Origin: Lepidurus packardi | Taxonomy: Eukaryota; Arthropoda; Branchiopoda; Notostraca; Triopsidae | DNA length: 64,000 nt | NCBI GenBank assembly: GCA_023053545.1 | Contig: JAKZAN010000005.1 | Coordinates: 13,392,001 to 13,456,000, forward strand | Direction of reading: 5' to 3' | In this document: in pieces, positions 13,054 to 23,745 of the stretch | How the letters are laid out: each line of letters opens with the position of its first letter | How positions within the stretch are numbered: the stretch's first letter is position 1 | The notes under the pieces: generated by a model | Databases searched by the model: none | What the model saw: the letters and a program-made list of their open reading frames with translations, nothing else | Told to the model about the DNA's origin: nothing | Translations under genes and position numbers: made by a program

Positions 13054-13061
13054 TGACGTCA
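13054..13061. promoter_or_regulatory. CRE octamer TGACGTCA
   Basis: Perfect palindromic CRE 9 bp after the UPRE and overlapping a CACGTG E-box; a CCAAT box follows at about 13070. Together these resemble a compact ER-stress promoter. Confidence 0.5.
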
Positions 13062-13209
13062 GCCGCAGCCAATCGTCAGGGCGTACTGTCGTTCCTTTGC
13101 GGCCAGGCATCGTTCCTAGTTCCCACCCTTTATCGCTCCGTGTTTATTCTCAAAGGCCGGATCTTTTCTGTCAAATTTTGCTCTGGTTCTCCTTTTTAGA
13201 TTCCCCAAG

Positions 13210-14141
13210 ATGAATATCTTTCGATTGGCCGGGGATGTGTCCCATTTACTCGCCATTGTAATCCTCCTCTTAAAAATGTGGAAAACGAGATCATGTGCAG
13301 GTAAAAATGAAAGAAACTAAATCTCAGGCAAAACAAGGAACATGCCACATCCTCACTTTTAATTTTACCTCTTTAGGGATCTCTGGTAAGTCCCAGTTCT
13401 TATTCGCATTGGTTTACACGACGCGTTACTTGGACTTGTTCACCAATTATGTCTCGCTGTACAACTCTACTATGAAAATTGTATTCCTGGGCGCTTCGTA
13501 CGCCACTTTGTACCTCATGTACGTCAAATTCCGGGCTACCTACGACCACAACCACGATACCTTCAGGTAAAACTTGAGAGAACTAGCCCTAAGTTGGTAA
13601 ACGAAGGCTTGCTATTCTGCTTTTCCCGCAAAAGGATCGAATTCTTGTTAATTCCGGTGGCAGCTTTGGCGTTGTTGATTAACCACGAGTTCTCCGTGAT
13701 GGAAGTGCTCTGGGCGTTTAGTATTTACTTGGAATCCGTGGCCATCCTCCCTCAACTGTTCCTCGTCTCCAAAACGGGCGAAGCCGAGTCGATTACTTCG
13801 CATTATTTATTCGCGTTGGGGTCGTATCGCGGGCTGTACCTCCTCAACTGGGTTTACCGCTACTACGCCGAGAATTTCTTGGACTTGATTGCCATCGTCG
13901 CTGGCGTCGTGCAAACCATTCTTTATTGCGATTTCTTCTACCTCTATGTCACCAAAGGTGAGAAACGTCACTATTATTTCATCGTTTTGTCCAAGATCTT
14001 GTCATCTGTACGGACATGTCACCCCAATGTGATAAAAAATGAGGAGTAAAAACGAACACGATGAGTAAGAAACTAAGCTTGAACCTTTTTTCTCGTTTCT
14101 CTCTAGTGCTGAAAGGCAAGAAACTCCAATTGCCGGCTTAA
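13210..14141 (+). CDS. KDELR: ER lumen protein-retaining (KDEL) receptor
   Basis: Seven-transmembrane Golgi/ER-cycling receptor that retrieves KDEL-type proteins in COPI vesicles. Exons 13210-13300, 13377-13566, 13635-13957, 14107-14141; 212 aa, exactly the usual family length. Seen: the [16 protein letters not shown] start, the [18 protein letters not shown] segment, the [12 protein letters not shown] loop, the [13 protein letters not shown] helix and the short cytosolic tail ending [10 protein letters not shown]. It is convergent with POLG2. Confidence 0.98.
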
Positions 14142-14525
14142 AAGACACAGAAACACGCCAACGGGGGAAGAAGGAGAGAAAGAAAAAAAGAATACGAATG
14201 TGCTTGTCTAAACGTCAAGGGCTTTATTACTTTTCCATGCTTTAAAGACGCCCAGTACTTTTTTTTTTGGTTGGTTCTGTTTTTGTTTTACTAATGCAAC
14301 ACGTTTCTGCGTCCGTTGTTTTTCTTTACAAATATTTCTTTTCCGGTTGGAAAACATCGCGAAAGTGGACCCTAATGAAGAGGTGCGACGAAAGCATAAT
14401 TCGTTCGAATCGCAAAATGAAGGGTGGGCTTTTTGGCCACCTCCTTAATGGAGATGTGGAGGAAGATTACACATTTGTACCAAACCAACAAAAAAATGCT
14501 TTGTTATTATTCTCAATCATTGAGA
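14142..14525. other. Convergent 3' region between KDELR and POLG2
   Basis: A 384-bp spacer that must hold both 3'UTRs. No other feature seen. Confidence 0.5.
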
Positions 14526-15900
14526 CTACACGGTTTTGACTGCGCTGGCGACATGGTCGGCGAGTTGGGCGAGGTGAACTTTTTCTTCGAGGGTCGTGTC
14601 ACGACTTCGGAGACCCACAATCCCGTTCTGAGCCGTCTCAGCCTTCAAGCGGACCAAGTACGGCACGCCCCAAAGGTCGCACTGGTCTGTTTTACTGTCA
14701 GTGTCCACGAGAAAGGCGCGCAGGCTCTTCTCACGGCATTGGAGACACAAAAAGCGGGCGAGATCGTCTTCTTGCTCGTTCATGACAATCCCGACTTGGA
14801 ACGGGGCTAAAGGTGAGGCTAATTGGAGCCAAGGTGACGGCCGAAGGTTGCTAGGCGCTTGGTAATTGTCAGCCAACACGGCAGAGCAGACGATATCCAA
14901 GGCGCATTCCGAAGAGACAAAGGATCCTTCATTTCCCTACACAACTTGGCTACATTTATTTTTCGCTTCATTTCTTTCTCAAATAGTGTAGCTTCAAAAC
15001 TAATTCAAGAGCAGAAAATGCTACAAATTGACTCTCAAATCCTCCTTTAAAACGACTTTACTTCCTAAGACTGATTTTTATTACTATTCTGTTTTCTTAC
15101 TTGTAAAGCAGTCACGGTATCCCAAAGACGAACAGTTTCAAAAGTGACAGGCCCCGAAGAAAACTGGTACGTGACTTGGATGCAGTTCTTCTCCGAAGTT
15201 TGGCCTGTGCATCGTTCGGGATGAATCAACCACTGCAATTCAGAATATTATCCAACTTACAAAAGTCAAGTAAATCCTAGCCGAAAGAGTCTCAAAGCGA
15301 GTTTTACTTGTTTCCAAAACGCAGTTCGCTGTCTGCGCCAACGCTCTAGTAATTGATGGGACTGGGGCTGTCCTTTAGGGGACCAAAACCCAACATTGAG
15401 CCACGTGACATGATCAGGATGACGTACAGGACTAGTGCTGAAGCATAATTGATCTTCTTTAATACTGTATGCCGCTAATGGCATATGCAAACGCGGAGAT
15501 ACGCTCCGATTAAGCTCGAACAGCTCTGAAACAGAAAGCTTTACTAGTTTTTCGTCATTATTCTGGGACAAACAACTTAATTCCAATCTTTATCTGGATC
15601 CATTTCTAGACCTCTTTATTTCCATAAAGAGATTAAGAAATGAAAGGGCCATCTTGATGCTATAGAAATTATGGAATTATGCCAAATAAACCTAATCGTA
15701 GTACCCTTTAACAAATCGGGGCCAGTTTTGCTGTGAACGGGATCTTCCGAGGCTCCCAGTCTCTTTACATTCTTAACCCATTGAGCGAGGAGGTTTTTCT
15801 TCAAGTTATGACCCATCAACGACCACACCAAGGACTTTCCATATTGCTGCACAAAAACGGAATTCGGGGCCCGGGTTCCTTTGCAAGCCATGGAATTCAT
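14526..15900 (-). CDS. POLG2: Mitochondrial DNA polymerase gamma accessory subunit (POLG2)
   Basis: Processivity subunit of the mtDNA polymerase, related to class II aminoacyl-tRNA synthetases. Exons 5'->3': 15705-15900, 15308-15525, 15101-15232, 14526-14936; 318 aa, shorter than human and near the insect form. The C-terminal anticodon-binding-like domain is clear: LAPFQVGIVM, then GIVGLRSRDTTLEEKVHLAQL before the TAG. The first ATG of this frame (15898-15900) lies 4 nt after the stop codon of GatC, with no room for a promoter, so it is read as the second cistron of a shared mRNA. The frame is open a little further upstream through GatC but has no ATG there. The N-terminal exon is less well conserved. 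Confidence 0.88.
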
Positions 15901-15904
15901 GGGT

Positions 15905-16345
15905 TTAGTGTTCGTAAGTGTTTTCAGACTCAAGGGGAACGTTGCCTGGAGGCGCCACGAAATAGTCGTCTTCGGAGAGTCGAGCGTTGGCTACCAATTC
16001 CTCAGCCACGTTGCCTTCCGTTACGCAATCTTCCCTTAATGGGAGATAATAGTCTTCCAGAACCGAGACCAAAGGCTCGACTCCTGTCGTATCCACTTCG
16101 CGAATTTGATCTGCAAAGCGTATAGCTTCTTCCAAACGCGCTACTCCCTGTGCGTTGGCAAAATCCACCAAGGATAGTCCTTCCAAATATTGAATTGTTT
16201 CCGCGTCGATGAATTTCGGCGCAGGACTAACGGGGAGCTCTTTTCTAAAATCGCTTGGGTTGCACGAGTAGATTCTATAGCAGCGATGTCCCAAACTAAA
16301 TACAGATCTAGTAAATAGACGCTGTACGCTGCTAATTATATTCAT
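15905..16345 (-). CDS. GatC: Glutamyl-tRNA(Gln) amidotransferase subunit C, mitochondrial
   Basis: Small subunit of the mitochondrial GatCAB transamidase that turns Glu-tRNA(Gln) into Gln-tRNA(Gln). One exon, 146 aa. The ATG at 16343-16345 opens a basic, Arg/Ser-rich presum­ed mitochondrial presequence; then the GatC core follows (IDAETIQYLEGLSLVDF, RLEEAIRFADQIREVDT, GVEPLVSVLED and the LREDCVTEGN turn), ending PGNVPLESENTYEH. The stop TAA is followed by ACCC and the POLG2 start. No intron separates the two frames. Confidence 0.93.
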   Translation of the reverse strand: MNIISSVQRLFTRSVFSLGHRCYRIYSCNPSDFRKELPVSPAPKFIDAETIQYLEGLSLVDFANAQGVARLEEAIRFADQIREVDTTGVEPLVSVLEDYYLPLREDCVTEGNVAEELVANARLSEDDYFVAPPGNVPLESENTYEH

Positions 16346-17062
16346 AACTAATTTAAACGGGAAAGGAAATCTCACAACAAACAGCAGCACGCTTCACTTG
16401 TTTTCCCAATGGAACGATCTCTTAAAACTGCAGCCTTACGCCATCTAAAGGCAATCGTCAAGATTACATACGCCATCCACCGAAAGAGGGTTAAGAAATG
16501 TTTGGCGCCAAACTTTTCAAATGCTTTCTTAAATATGGAAAATGCGTATCGAAGGTCTTCATAGGTCCAGTTAACTTCAAAAGCTGGACGTACGTTTTCA
16601 AATTACTGCGTTCATTTCATTTTTCGTCTCTACACGTTAGTTTCACAAGCAATTTCAACATGAACGCCGGGCCCGACTAGAAAACGACCCCTAGACCTTC
16701 GAAACTCCAATCGTTTTGTTTTCCTTCTTTAGACTAAGAAACTCGTTGGTTTTTAAGAATCTAACAACATACACAGAACAAGTCTTTCCAACACACAGGC
16801 ACGCTTGATCATACCATGCAGCTACTGGGGACAACTAGTAGACTCCCTCTGTACTAAAAAAAAAAGAGAAGTAAAAACACACCTGGTTTCTTTTGCACTC
16901 AACGGTTTTAGGATACGATCTGGGCCACAAAACTAGCCTTTGCACAGAAAAAGTTTCCTCCAACGAAAATGAAAAGAACTCGACGTCTCCTATTTTAAGT
17001 AACCAACAGCGAGGAGTATTTGGTCTTCTTTTCTCTTTTTTGGAATAGCACAGAAACTATTT
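16346..17062. other. Intergenic, GatC/POLG2 promoter to ENT 3' end
   Basis: A 717-bp spacer. Upstream region of the dicistronic GatC/POLG2 unit on the left and ENT 3'UTR on the right. No gene recognised. Confidence 0.5.
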
Positions 17063-20000
17063 CTAAAAGCTGATATTCTGCACCAACCAAGGCATGGCCA
17101 TGGAAAAAGTGATTCCGGAGAAAATCCCTGTGATTAACGAGGCTGCACCAAACATACCAGCGGTGGAAGCATATTCTGGGTCTACCGTCCTAAAATTGGA
17201 ATAAAAAGGAACTCAAATAAATCTAATGAACTTGAAAAACCTACTAAGATCTTTAGATCCAATGAATGAACTAAACTATTCAATCAAGTATCGAAAAGTC
17301 GAGTTTACATGCTAGGAAAAACCTCTCTAAAAATGAATCCAAAAGGGGTTACCTTGGGCAGTACATCATAGCTAAAGAGCTAAAGTAGCCGCTGGAAAGT
17401 CCCAAGAAAATGGCCATAATCCAGTAGGCCCAATCATTGTGGATCAAGACAGGCAACGCTCGTACCACATCTGGAGGCTGATAGTTGCACAACATGAAGT
17501 AGGGAATAATCAAGATACGCAGCATCACTGGCACCCATAAAAACCGTGGCCCGGGCTAAAGCAAGTGCAAACATCCCCCATCAGTCTTGACGACTTTAGG
17601 AATAATGGATTTGTTCTAGTTGGATCTTTTACCCAGGTAAATAGTGCAGGTATCATATTGCCCACCATGGCGCACGAATTAAAGGTGAGAAAGCAAGTTA
17701 CAGCGATGAAATAGCGGGGAGGAATGAAGAAATGCTCATCTGATATCGCAATATCTGAAATTACACAACAAAACGTCAGCATTAGCAGGACTCAGGAAAA
17801 GGAGGCTTGTCGGTAAGAACTTACTGGCGTGGACAGCAGGAAAGACAGCCAAACTCACGAAAAAGACCATGAAAACGTTGAAGCACTGGGGGAAACATTT
17901 CTTAAACACGAACCAGTAGGGCGTGCTGGGCGTGGCTTTGTGTTGCGAGAGAGCGAGTGCGTGTTTGTCCTCTTCTTGGCGAGCAATACGCGCTTCATTA
18001 TACCGATAGTAGCGCTAAAAAAAAGGGAAAAAGAGGAAACCTTACTCAGTTATTCCCACCTTTTCCCAAATCGCTTCTCAAAGTCTATGACTAAACTGAA
18101 TCAAAGTATGCTGTTTTACGTTCAAGGGCAGTGCGAAGAAGGTGTCAAAACACGCCAGCAAGACGAAAAGGGCCGTGATAAAGTAGTAAATGGCAGCAGT
18201 ACGAGCATTCGGCGCCACAGCAATAGAAACGATATTGATGATGGCAGTGAAAGTTCCACTAATATTCTAAAAAACAGAGGGAATCATTAGTTTCACGAAA
18301 ACTGTACAACTTCTCTTTCAACCCTCAGAAAGAAGAACTTACTGAGCCCAAGACAACTGCTCCAGTGTACTTAAAAGGTAGCTTAGCAGCCATTCCGTAG
18401 ACTGTATTCTGGTAAATCCCGCCCGCCACTGTAAGAAAGAAGACACAAATCCTCCAAAAACGGCCAAGGAATCGTTAGATAAAGAAGAAAGATCCTCACT
18501 GTTTAGGACCACCACAGAGGCCATAGTCATCCAGAAAAAGACTCCAGACCACTGGGACGAGTCAAGCATGGCCAAAACGACCGTGGCAATGAAAACGCAG
18601 ACTTCAATCAAAATGCTTCCGATAATTCTCGTCGTCAAGTTGCCCCTAATTTCAAGGAAATGGTAACACAAGTCAAAAACACCACCATTCCTTTCTATTA
18701 CTTTTGTTAAGTGTTTCACTAGTAAAGCAGAAAGGAATGGGCGATCAAATATTACCCGATTTGGACAAAGATGTTGATCCAACTGAAGAAGACGTTGGGA
18801 ATCTGAGCTGCAAAGCCCAAATAGGCCAAGAAATTGCTGGCATACTCGGATTTCACGCCGGTGTAGTCTTCACTCAGTTTGTATTTGACAAAGTACTGCG
18901 AAAAGACATAGACAACGTTAATGATCCTATGTAGTATTAAGTTTTCAAGTGTATACTCACGTCATTAGCTGTGATGAACATATTCCAGGGCATGAGCGTT
19001 CCGATTCCGTGCAGAATGAGCGTCATGTACACGAGATTGTATCTACGAGAGAAAATGAGACGAAATGAGATACAAGAGTGGGTTAATTAAGACTGATGTG
19101 TCCGTCCCGAGCAGGAAAACAAAAAGACAATCTCATTTTCATCCAACGAGTTTCCATTCCAAAGTTAATGAACCTATCGAGGGGAATAGGCTGAAGAGAC
19201 GTGTCTTGGCTCGCACGGGCGTGGAGCAGCGCTTGATCCGAGCCTTCCTCTTCTTCCTGGAGCGGCAACAGGCGGTCTAAGGTCCTGCTGCTGGGATCAG
19301 AACACGCTTCCACAGCTTCCCCATCTGCCAGGAAACGCTGGGGAGGTGACCCCGAGTGATATGGTGAGTTGAGATGACTGCACGTCAAATCCTCGATGGA
19401 CGCCAACGGCGCCAGGTACAAGCGAACACGCTTTTCCTTCTCCATGAAGAGATTAGACCTGCTTAATCCAGTGCGAACTCAGAAGCCGTACGCTTTCTTT
19501 TCACCGTAGCTTCATCCACACTGTCTTGGGAGGCTTTTTCTTACTTTTTTCACAGAGAAAAAGATTTCGTGAAGCTCACACATGCATCCCCGTAGTCAAC
19601 TAAGCCTGTCCCCCCTCAACTTTGGGCTTCGGAGCCATGACTATCGATCTCGCTTTCATGTAGGAGCTCGGAAAAGTTGCGCAGCCGCTTTTGTTCGGGC
19701 CCCCTCCCCCCAACGGAGCTTGAACATAATAATAACAAGTCTTACGAACTGGGGATTTTGCCAATAAAGAACGTGCACGCTAGGGCAATGACAATTTCAA
19801 AACACAAGACGGCGTACTGTCGATTTAAATGCGTCTCCTTTGTGTTACGAGCCCCTCACATTCCAAGTTTTCTTTCTTTTTGGGGGTAATAATGGGATGA
19901 AAAGGGTGGTGGATTTTTTTGTTTGTTTGTTTTTTTTACCGGTCTTTAGGGGGGTCCATATCCAGGGCGGCTTTGTCCAGATCGACTGACAGGCGTTTTA

Positions 20001-20323
20001 AATTGAGTTCTTCGGTGGTCAAGTTCCGCTCTTCCCAGCTAGGTGTGAGTTTGACTAAGACTGGCTCATTAGCGGGCAAGAGGAATGGATTGCGTTCGCC
20101 AGGATCTGTAACAGGAGATAAGCTATTTAGAACACATCCGATGGGTCTGTGGCATGTTGGGGGCTGGATTTAATTCAGAAAAAGGAGCAGGATACAGATC
20201 AGATGCTACCTCACGTTAAGCAAGCAACAATGAAAAAAAAAAGGCTGGAACTCGAATGTTTTCATTTGGAGCTTACAAACAGATCCACTTACCATAGCTG
20301 CTCGATTTCCTACTTCGGTCCAT
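17063..20323 (-). CDS. ENT: Equilibrative nucleoside transporter (SLC29/ENT family), two alternative N-termini
   Basis: Plasma-membrane facilitator of nucleoside transport, eleven-helix SLC29 family. Isoform A exons 5'->3': 20293-20323, 19940-20105, 18961-19042, 18756-18895, 18500-18645, 18343-18428, 18120-18266, 17825-18014, 17633-17754, 17353-17555, 17063-17189; 479 aa. Family blocks seen: YNLVYMTLILHGIGTLMPWN in TM1, FITANDYF, GIYQNTVYGMAAKLP, the large charged cytosolic loop, GPRFLWVPVMLRILIIP, NDWAYWIMAIFLGLSSGY and the STAGMFGAASLITGI end. Isoform B replaces the first two exons with one at 19174-19445 (504 aa). Both first-exon choices end Asp-Arg and join the same TM1 exon in phase 2. 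Confidence 0.95.
19174..19445 (-). other. ENT: Alternative first coding exon (1b) of ENT
   Basis: 272-nt exon with its own ATG at 19443-19445, a 90-residue hydrophilic, acidic N-terminus and a phase-2 donor (AG|GTTCAT at 19174). It lies inside the intron that separates exons 1a (19940-20105) and 2 (18961-19042). Splicing to exon 2 restores ...PLDRYNLVY, as exon 1a gives ...PKDRYNLVY. The two exons cannot be joined to each other in frame, which points to alternative promoters or mutually exclusive first exons. Confidence 0.75.
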
Positions 20324-20895
20324 TTTCTTAAATTAACAAAACACTAAAAAAAGAAGAAACTAACACGCACAGCTGCGCTGTTGAGGGAAAGCTTCACGGA
20401 TTTATTATTATTTGCAATCCCAACCGCATGCCCAACAATCAAACATTCACACGCCCATGGCCCCTAGCAAGGTCATGATACTAAACGGCGTTACCGAATA
20501 ATGAAGCTCTACCGCTAGGAGTGCTGTCCATCTCAAGACTCGGCCTTCTACAGGGTTTTCCTCCTCCGTTTCTACCTTCATAAAACGGCGCTAAATTTAA
20601 AATTAGAGTTTAAATAAGTAATAAAACAGTTTTTTTTTGTCAGATTTACTCCGTCATAAAACAGTCCTAAGGGGGTACATGAAAACACTCGAATTTACAA
20701 AGTTGTCCAGGCAAAATTGCACGGTTAAAAAAGAAAAAAAGAGAATTATCTCCGGTATATTGCTTAAAAGGTCCCTGAAAAGCCAAGACAAAACAGCAAG
20801 AGGCAGCCTCTTCTAGACTATTAAGGCTAATCTCCTTTGAAGACTCCAGACAGTTCGAAGCTTTTCCCCACAAATCCGCTTTGGACAGCTGCTCT
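20324..20895. other. Intergenic, ENT promoter and NEMO-like 3' flank
   Basis: A 572-bp region with no gene; contains runs of A/T near 20620-20640. Confidence 0.5.
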
Positions 20896-22089
20896 CTAGC
20901 AAGGGAACATGTCTCTTTCCAAGCAAGCCTCCACGTGATTCTGCAAAGGTTGCAGGCCACTAATAATTAAGCCACATTTGGGACAGGCTAATGTTTGTGT
21001 CTCACTAATAGCCGTAAGGTCTTCCGACGAAGCTGTGCTAAACCCCAAAAAAGGACATATAACTAAAGCTGCTTTCATGGAAAAGCCGCAGAATGGGTTT
21101 ACTATACCTGGATCCCACTTGGCGCTCGAGGACCCGAACTTGTTCAGCCAACGCTTCTTTTTCGCCCGCCAAACGCTCTCGCGCCTCCCTTTCGGCTTGA
21201 AAGTCGCTTTGGAAAACTTCCAACTTAAAAACCACACAATAAAAAACACAAACTAATGCGATAGAAAAAGGGAGCTGCGAAAAGACGTTAATCGCAACAG
21301 GATACAGGCAATCTTATACTTGGGCTTTGAGAAGAGGAACCAACTCATTTTCCGTCTCCAATTCCTTGATTTTCCGCTGTGCTTGCTCGAATTCTTGGGT
21401 CTTGATAGTGAGCAGTTCTTCCGCCGTCAAAAGCTGGGCTGTAACCTGATCCACGGTGATATCCATGCCAACTAGCGTAGGCGGAGTTTCTTCTTTATGC
21501 AAAACTTCAAAGCTCTCAAGACTAGGTTCCATGGAAACTGTTTCCCTGGCTCTAGATGATTGGGACGGCAGGACTGGTGAGGGCATTTGCCATATTAAAG
21601 CCTCGGTTGTGTCCCTGAAGGCCGAAGTCAGCGAAAACTTGCGGGCAGGCTCCATTCTCAAGCTGCAGTTTTCTCTCCGCAACTAGGCGATACATGAAAT
21701 GTAAACCCCCTCCAAGTGGCATTTCGTGCCTTCATTATACCTCAACAATGAGCGATTTAGCAGCTTCGAATTTCCTTTTGTACTCCTCGTGAACCTGCCC
21801 TATCCCATTTTGCCACTGTAGCAGCGAATCGGACAACTGGCGCATGTAGAGGTTGTTTTGCTGCAAGGTTTCTAAACGGTTGGCTATGTATTTTTTTTTG
21901 TCAATTTTCAGCAATCTTTTACGTGTTAGTTGCTGCTTTTCTTGGACTAAAGCTTGCATTCGCTTTTCGACCTCTTCCCAACTGTCAAAGGTAGTAAAGT
22001 CAGATTCACTAGGCATTTTCACAGACTCCTATAATATAGTGTAATATAGTATATTAAAACAAAACAAAGAAGAACGTCGTATTTACCAT
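20896..22089 (-). CDS. NEMO/optineurin-like protein with UBAN and C2HC zinc finger (IKK-gamma/Kenny type)
   Basis: Scaffold that binds linear/K63 ubiquitin and, in NEMO/Kenny, the IKK kinases of innate immunity. Exons 5'->3': 22087-22089 (ATG only), 21741-22028, 21320-21682, 21108-21223, 20896-21037; 303 aa. Coiled coils fill about 25-95 and 160-250. The UBAN signature is unmistakable: VFQSDFQAEREARERLAGEK, as in NEMO YKADFQAERQAREKLA. The C-terminal finger CPKC-x12-H-x3-C has the same spacing as NEMO. I cannot separate NEMO from optineurin firmly; the short length and absence of an obvious LC3-interacting motif favour NEMO/Kenny. The start was chosen because the preceding exon sequence in this frame has no earlier ATG; the ATG abuts the donor site. 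Confidence 0.85.
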
Positions 22090-22424
22090 TTGTTGACTAT
22101 TTACACCGATCAAGGTTTGGTACAATAGCTGAAAGCAACACAATTGGGCTTAGGCTCGTAAGTGCTACCTAAAACCCTAAAGTCCCTTACTTTTCAGCAA
22201 TAACGGGTAACCGCACAGGAAGCTCTAAAAACACGCACGTTTGATAACATTTGCAATTTTCTCACAAAATACCTCCAAATCCACACAGAATAAAACACAG
22301 CCCTCGAACGTAAAGCTATCTTATTTCGGTATACAGAGAATCATTAGACAGGAATATTATCGGGCTTTGTCTTAGTATTCAGTTCTATACTCCCCCAAAA
22401 TCCGATTGTTTTTTATCTCGTACA

Positions 22425-23745
22425 TCAAAAAGCCTGTGTTCCAGTAAGTCGCCTGATTTGCTCATAGCAGAGCCAAAAGGTGAGCGACCACGGGCCCATT
22501 CGGATCCACGTCGGCAGGAATCCTTTATACAAGGCCCAAAAGCCTTCTAGTCGCACGGTTTGAATGAGGCACTCGACGGAAGAGCGATAGTATAATGTTT
22601 TGCCCAAGGCGTCCGTGGGCTGGTTCATCATACGCGTCTTAATCACGTCCACAGGCGTGGCCATCGTGGCTCCAACCAATCCCGCACACATGCTTCAAAC
22701 AAAGTAAAATCGGTCAAAATGTTCCAAGAACACTTTCGGAGGGGGTAAAGACAGACAAGCGCATTGAGTAGGGTATACCTGGACATGATGTGCACGAGGG
22801 GAGATTCGGGCAAACTGGTATGAGTGAGAATGAAATGTTTGGCCGTGTCATACGTGGTCAAATCCCCGAGATTGACCAGGGCTCCCCTTTGCACGTTCGG
22901 TGCCCAACCCCGCCACAATCCTCGGATGCCTCCCTGCGCCAGAGTTTGGCGGAAGGCGTGTCCAGCGCTCACTACCCTCGGCGCTTCGCCTAGCAATCTT
23001 CGTCTGCCTTCCATTTGGAGTTGCACTTTGATCAGGTCCGCTGGACTAGCTACGAATTGTCCCAGGGCACCAGCACTCATTCCACACACGGCTGCTTTCC
23101 TATCAAGAAAAAGAAAACAAGTTTCATGAATAAAGATGACTATTTTCCAAATTTGCTTCCCCTTTTAATAATATTATTAAAAAAACATAGTAATTAATAG
23201 AATAGGAAGGAATTTTTTCTACCAAAAATGATGGGGAAAATAATCTTACCACAAGGGGAACGTGCCATCGGGGTTTTTATGAAAGACTCTGTCACGTAAT
23301 TGCTCGTACGCGCCAAATCGAATGCCAGTATATATTACATGGCGATACAGAGCAGGCGTGATTCCGCGCCACAGCTGCATTAATCCTTCTTCGCGGACTA
23401 TACCCATCGCTGTGTGAACCATACCTCGGTAAGGATGCTAAGAAAAACACGAGTGAAATAATGGGTTCTTTGTCAAGTTTTCAATTCAAAAAGTGTTACT
23501 GCGCGACATGATGCCTTTTCGCCTTGGACCTGGAGTCGGGTTTTGGTCAAGTCCAGGGGGTAAGTGACTAATCAACGAAACGTTAATTTTAAAGGGACTA
23601 TGAGGTAAAGAACAATGCCTGATTCGGCGACAGTGGCGGAAATGACGGAGAGTAAGTACTTGAACCAAAAGGAATTGACAAAGTCGTGCTCGCTCACGGT
23701 GGCAGTGGTCGACGACGGCCCTTTGCTGATGATGACGGTCACCAT
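22425..23745 (-). CDS. UCP4: Mitochondrial uncoupling protein 4 (SLC25A27 type carrier)
   Basis: Inner-membrane mitochondrial carrier. Exons 5'->3': 23619-23745, 23500-23567, 23250-23437, 22779-23099, 22425-22692; 323 aa, the same length as human UCP4. Three carrier signatures are present: YPLDLTKTRLQ, SPADLIKVQLQ and TPVDVIKTRMM, with the UCP4-like phrases RHVIYTGIRFGAYEQLRD and LYKGFLPTWIRMGPWSLTFW. The first ATG used is 23743-23745; a GTG three codons upstream was not used. The first intron (23568-23618) needs a GC donor (CAG|GCATTG) to keep the frame. Divergent from Drk. Confidence 0.95.

Larger units (their letters stand above)
12544..13209. other. NDUFA6 3' flank and KDEL receptor promoter
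   Basis: Contains a likely polyadenylation signal AATAAA near 12698 and, from about 13000, a GC-richer promoter segment with UPRE, CRE and CCAAT motifs upstream of the KDEL receptor. Confidence 0.6.

Noticed and set aside
15901..15933. Upstream extension of POLG2 overlapping the end of GatC
   Set aside because: The extended frame begins with TTG and has no ATG before 15900, so overlap of the two proteins is not supported.
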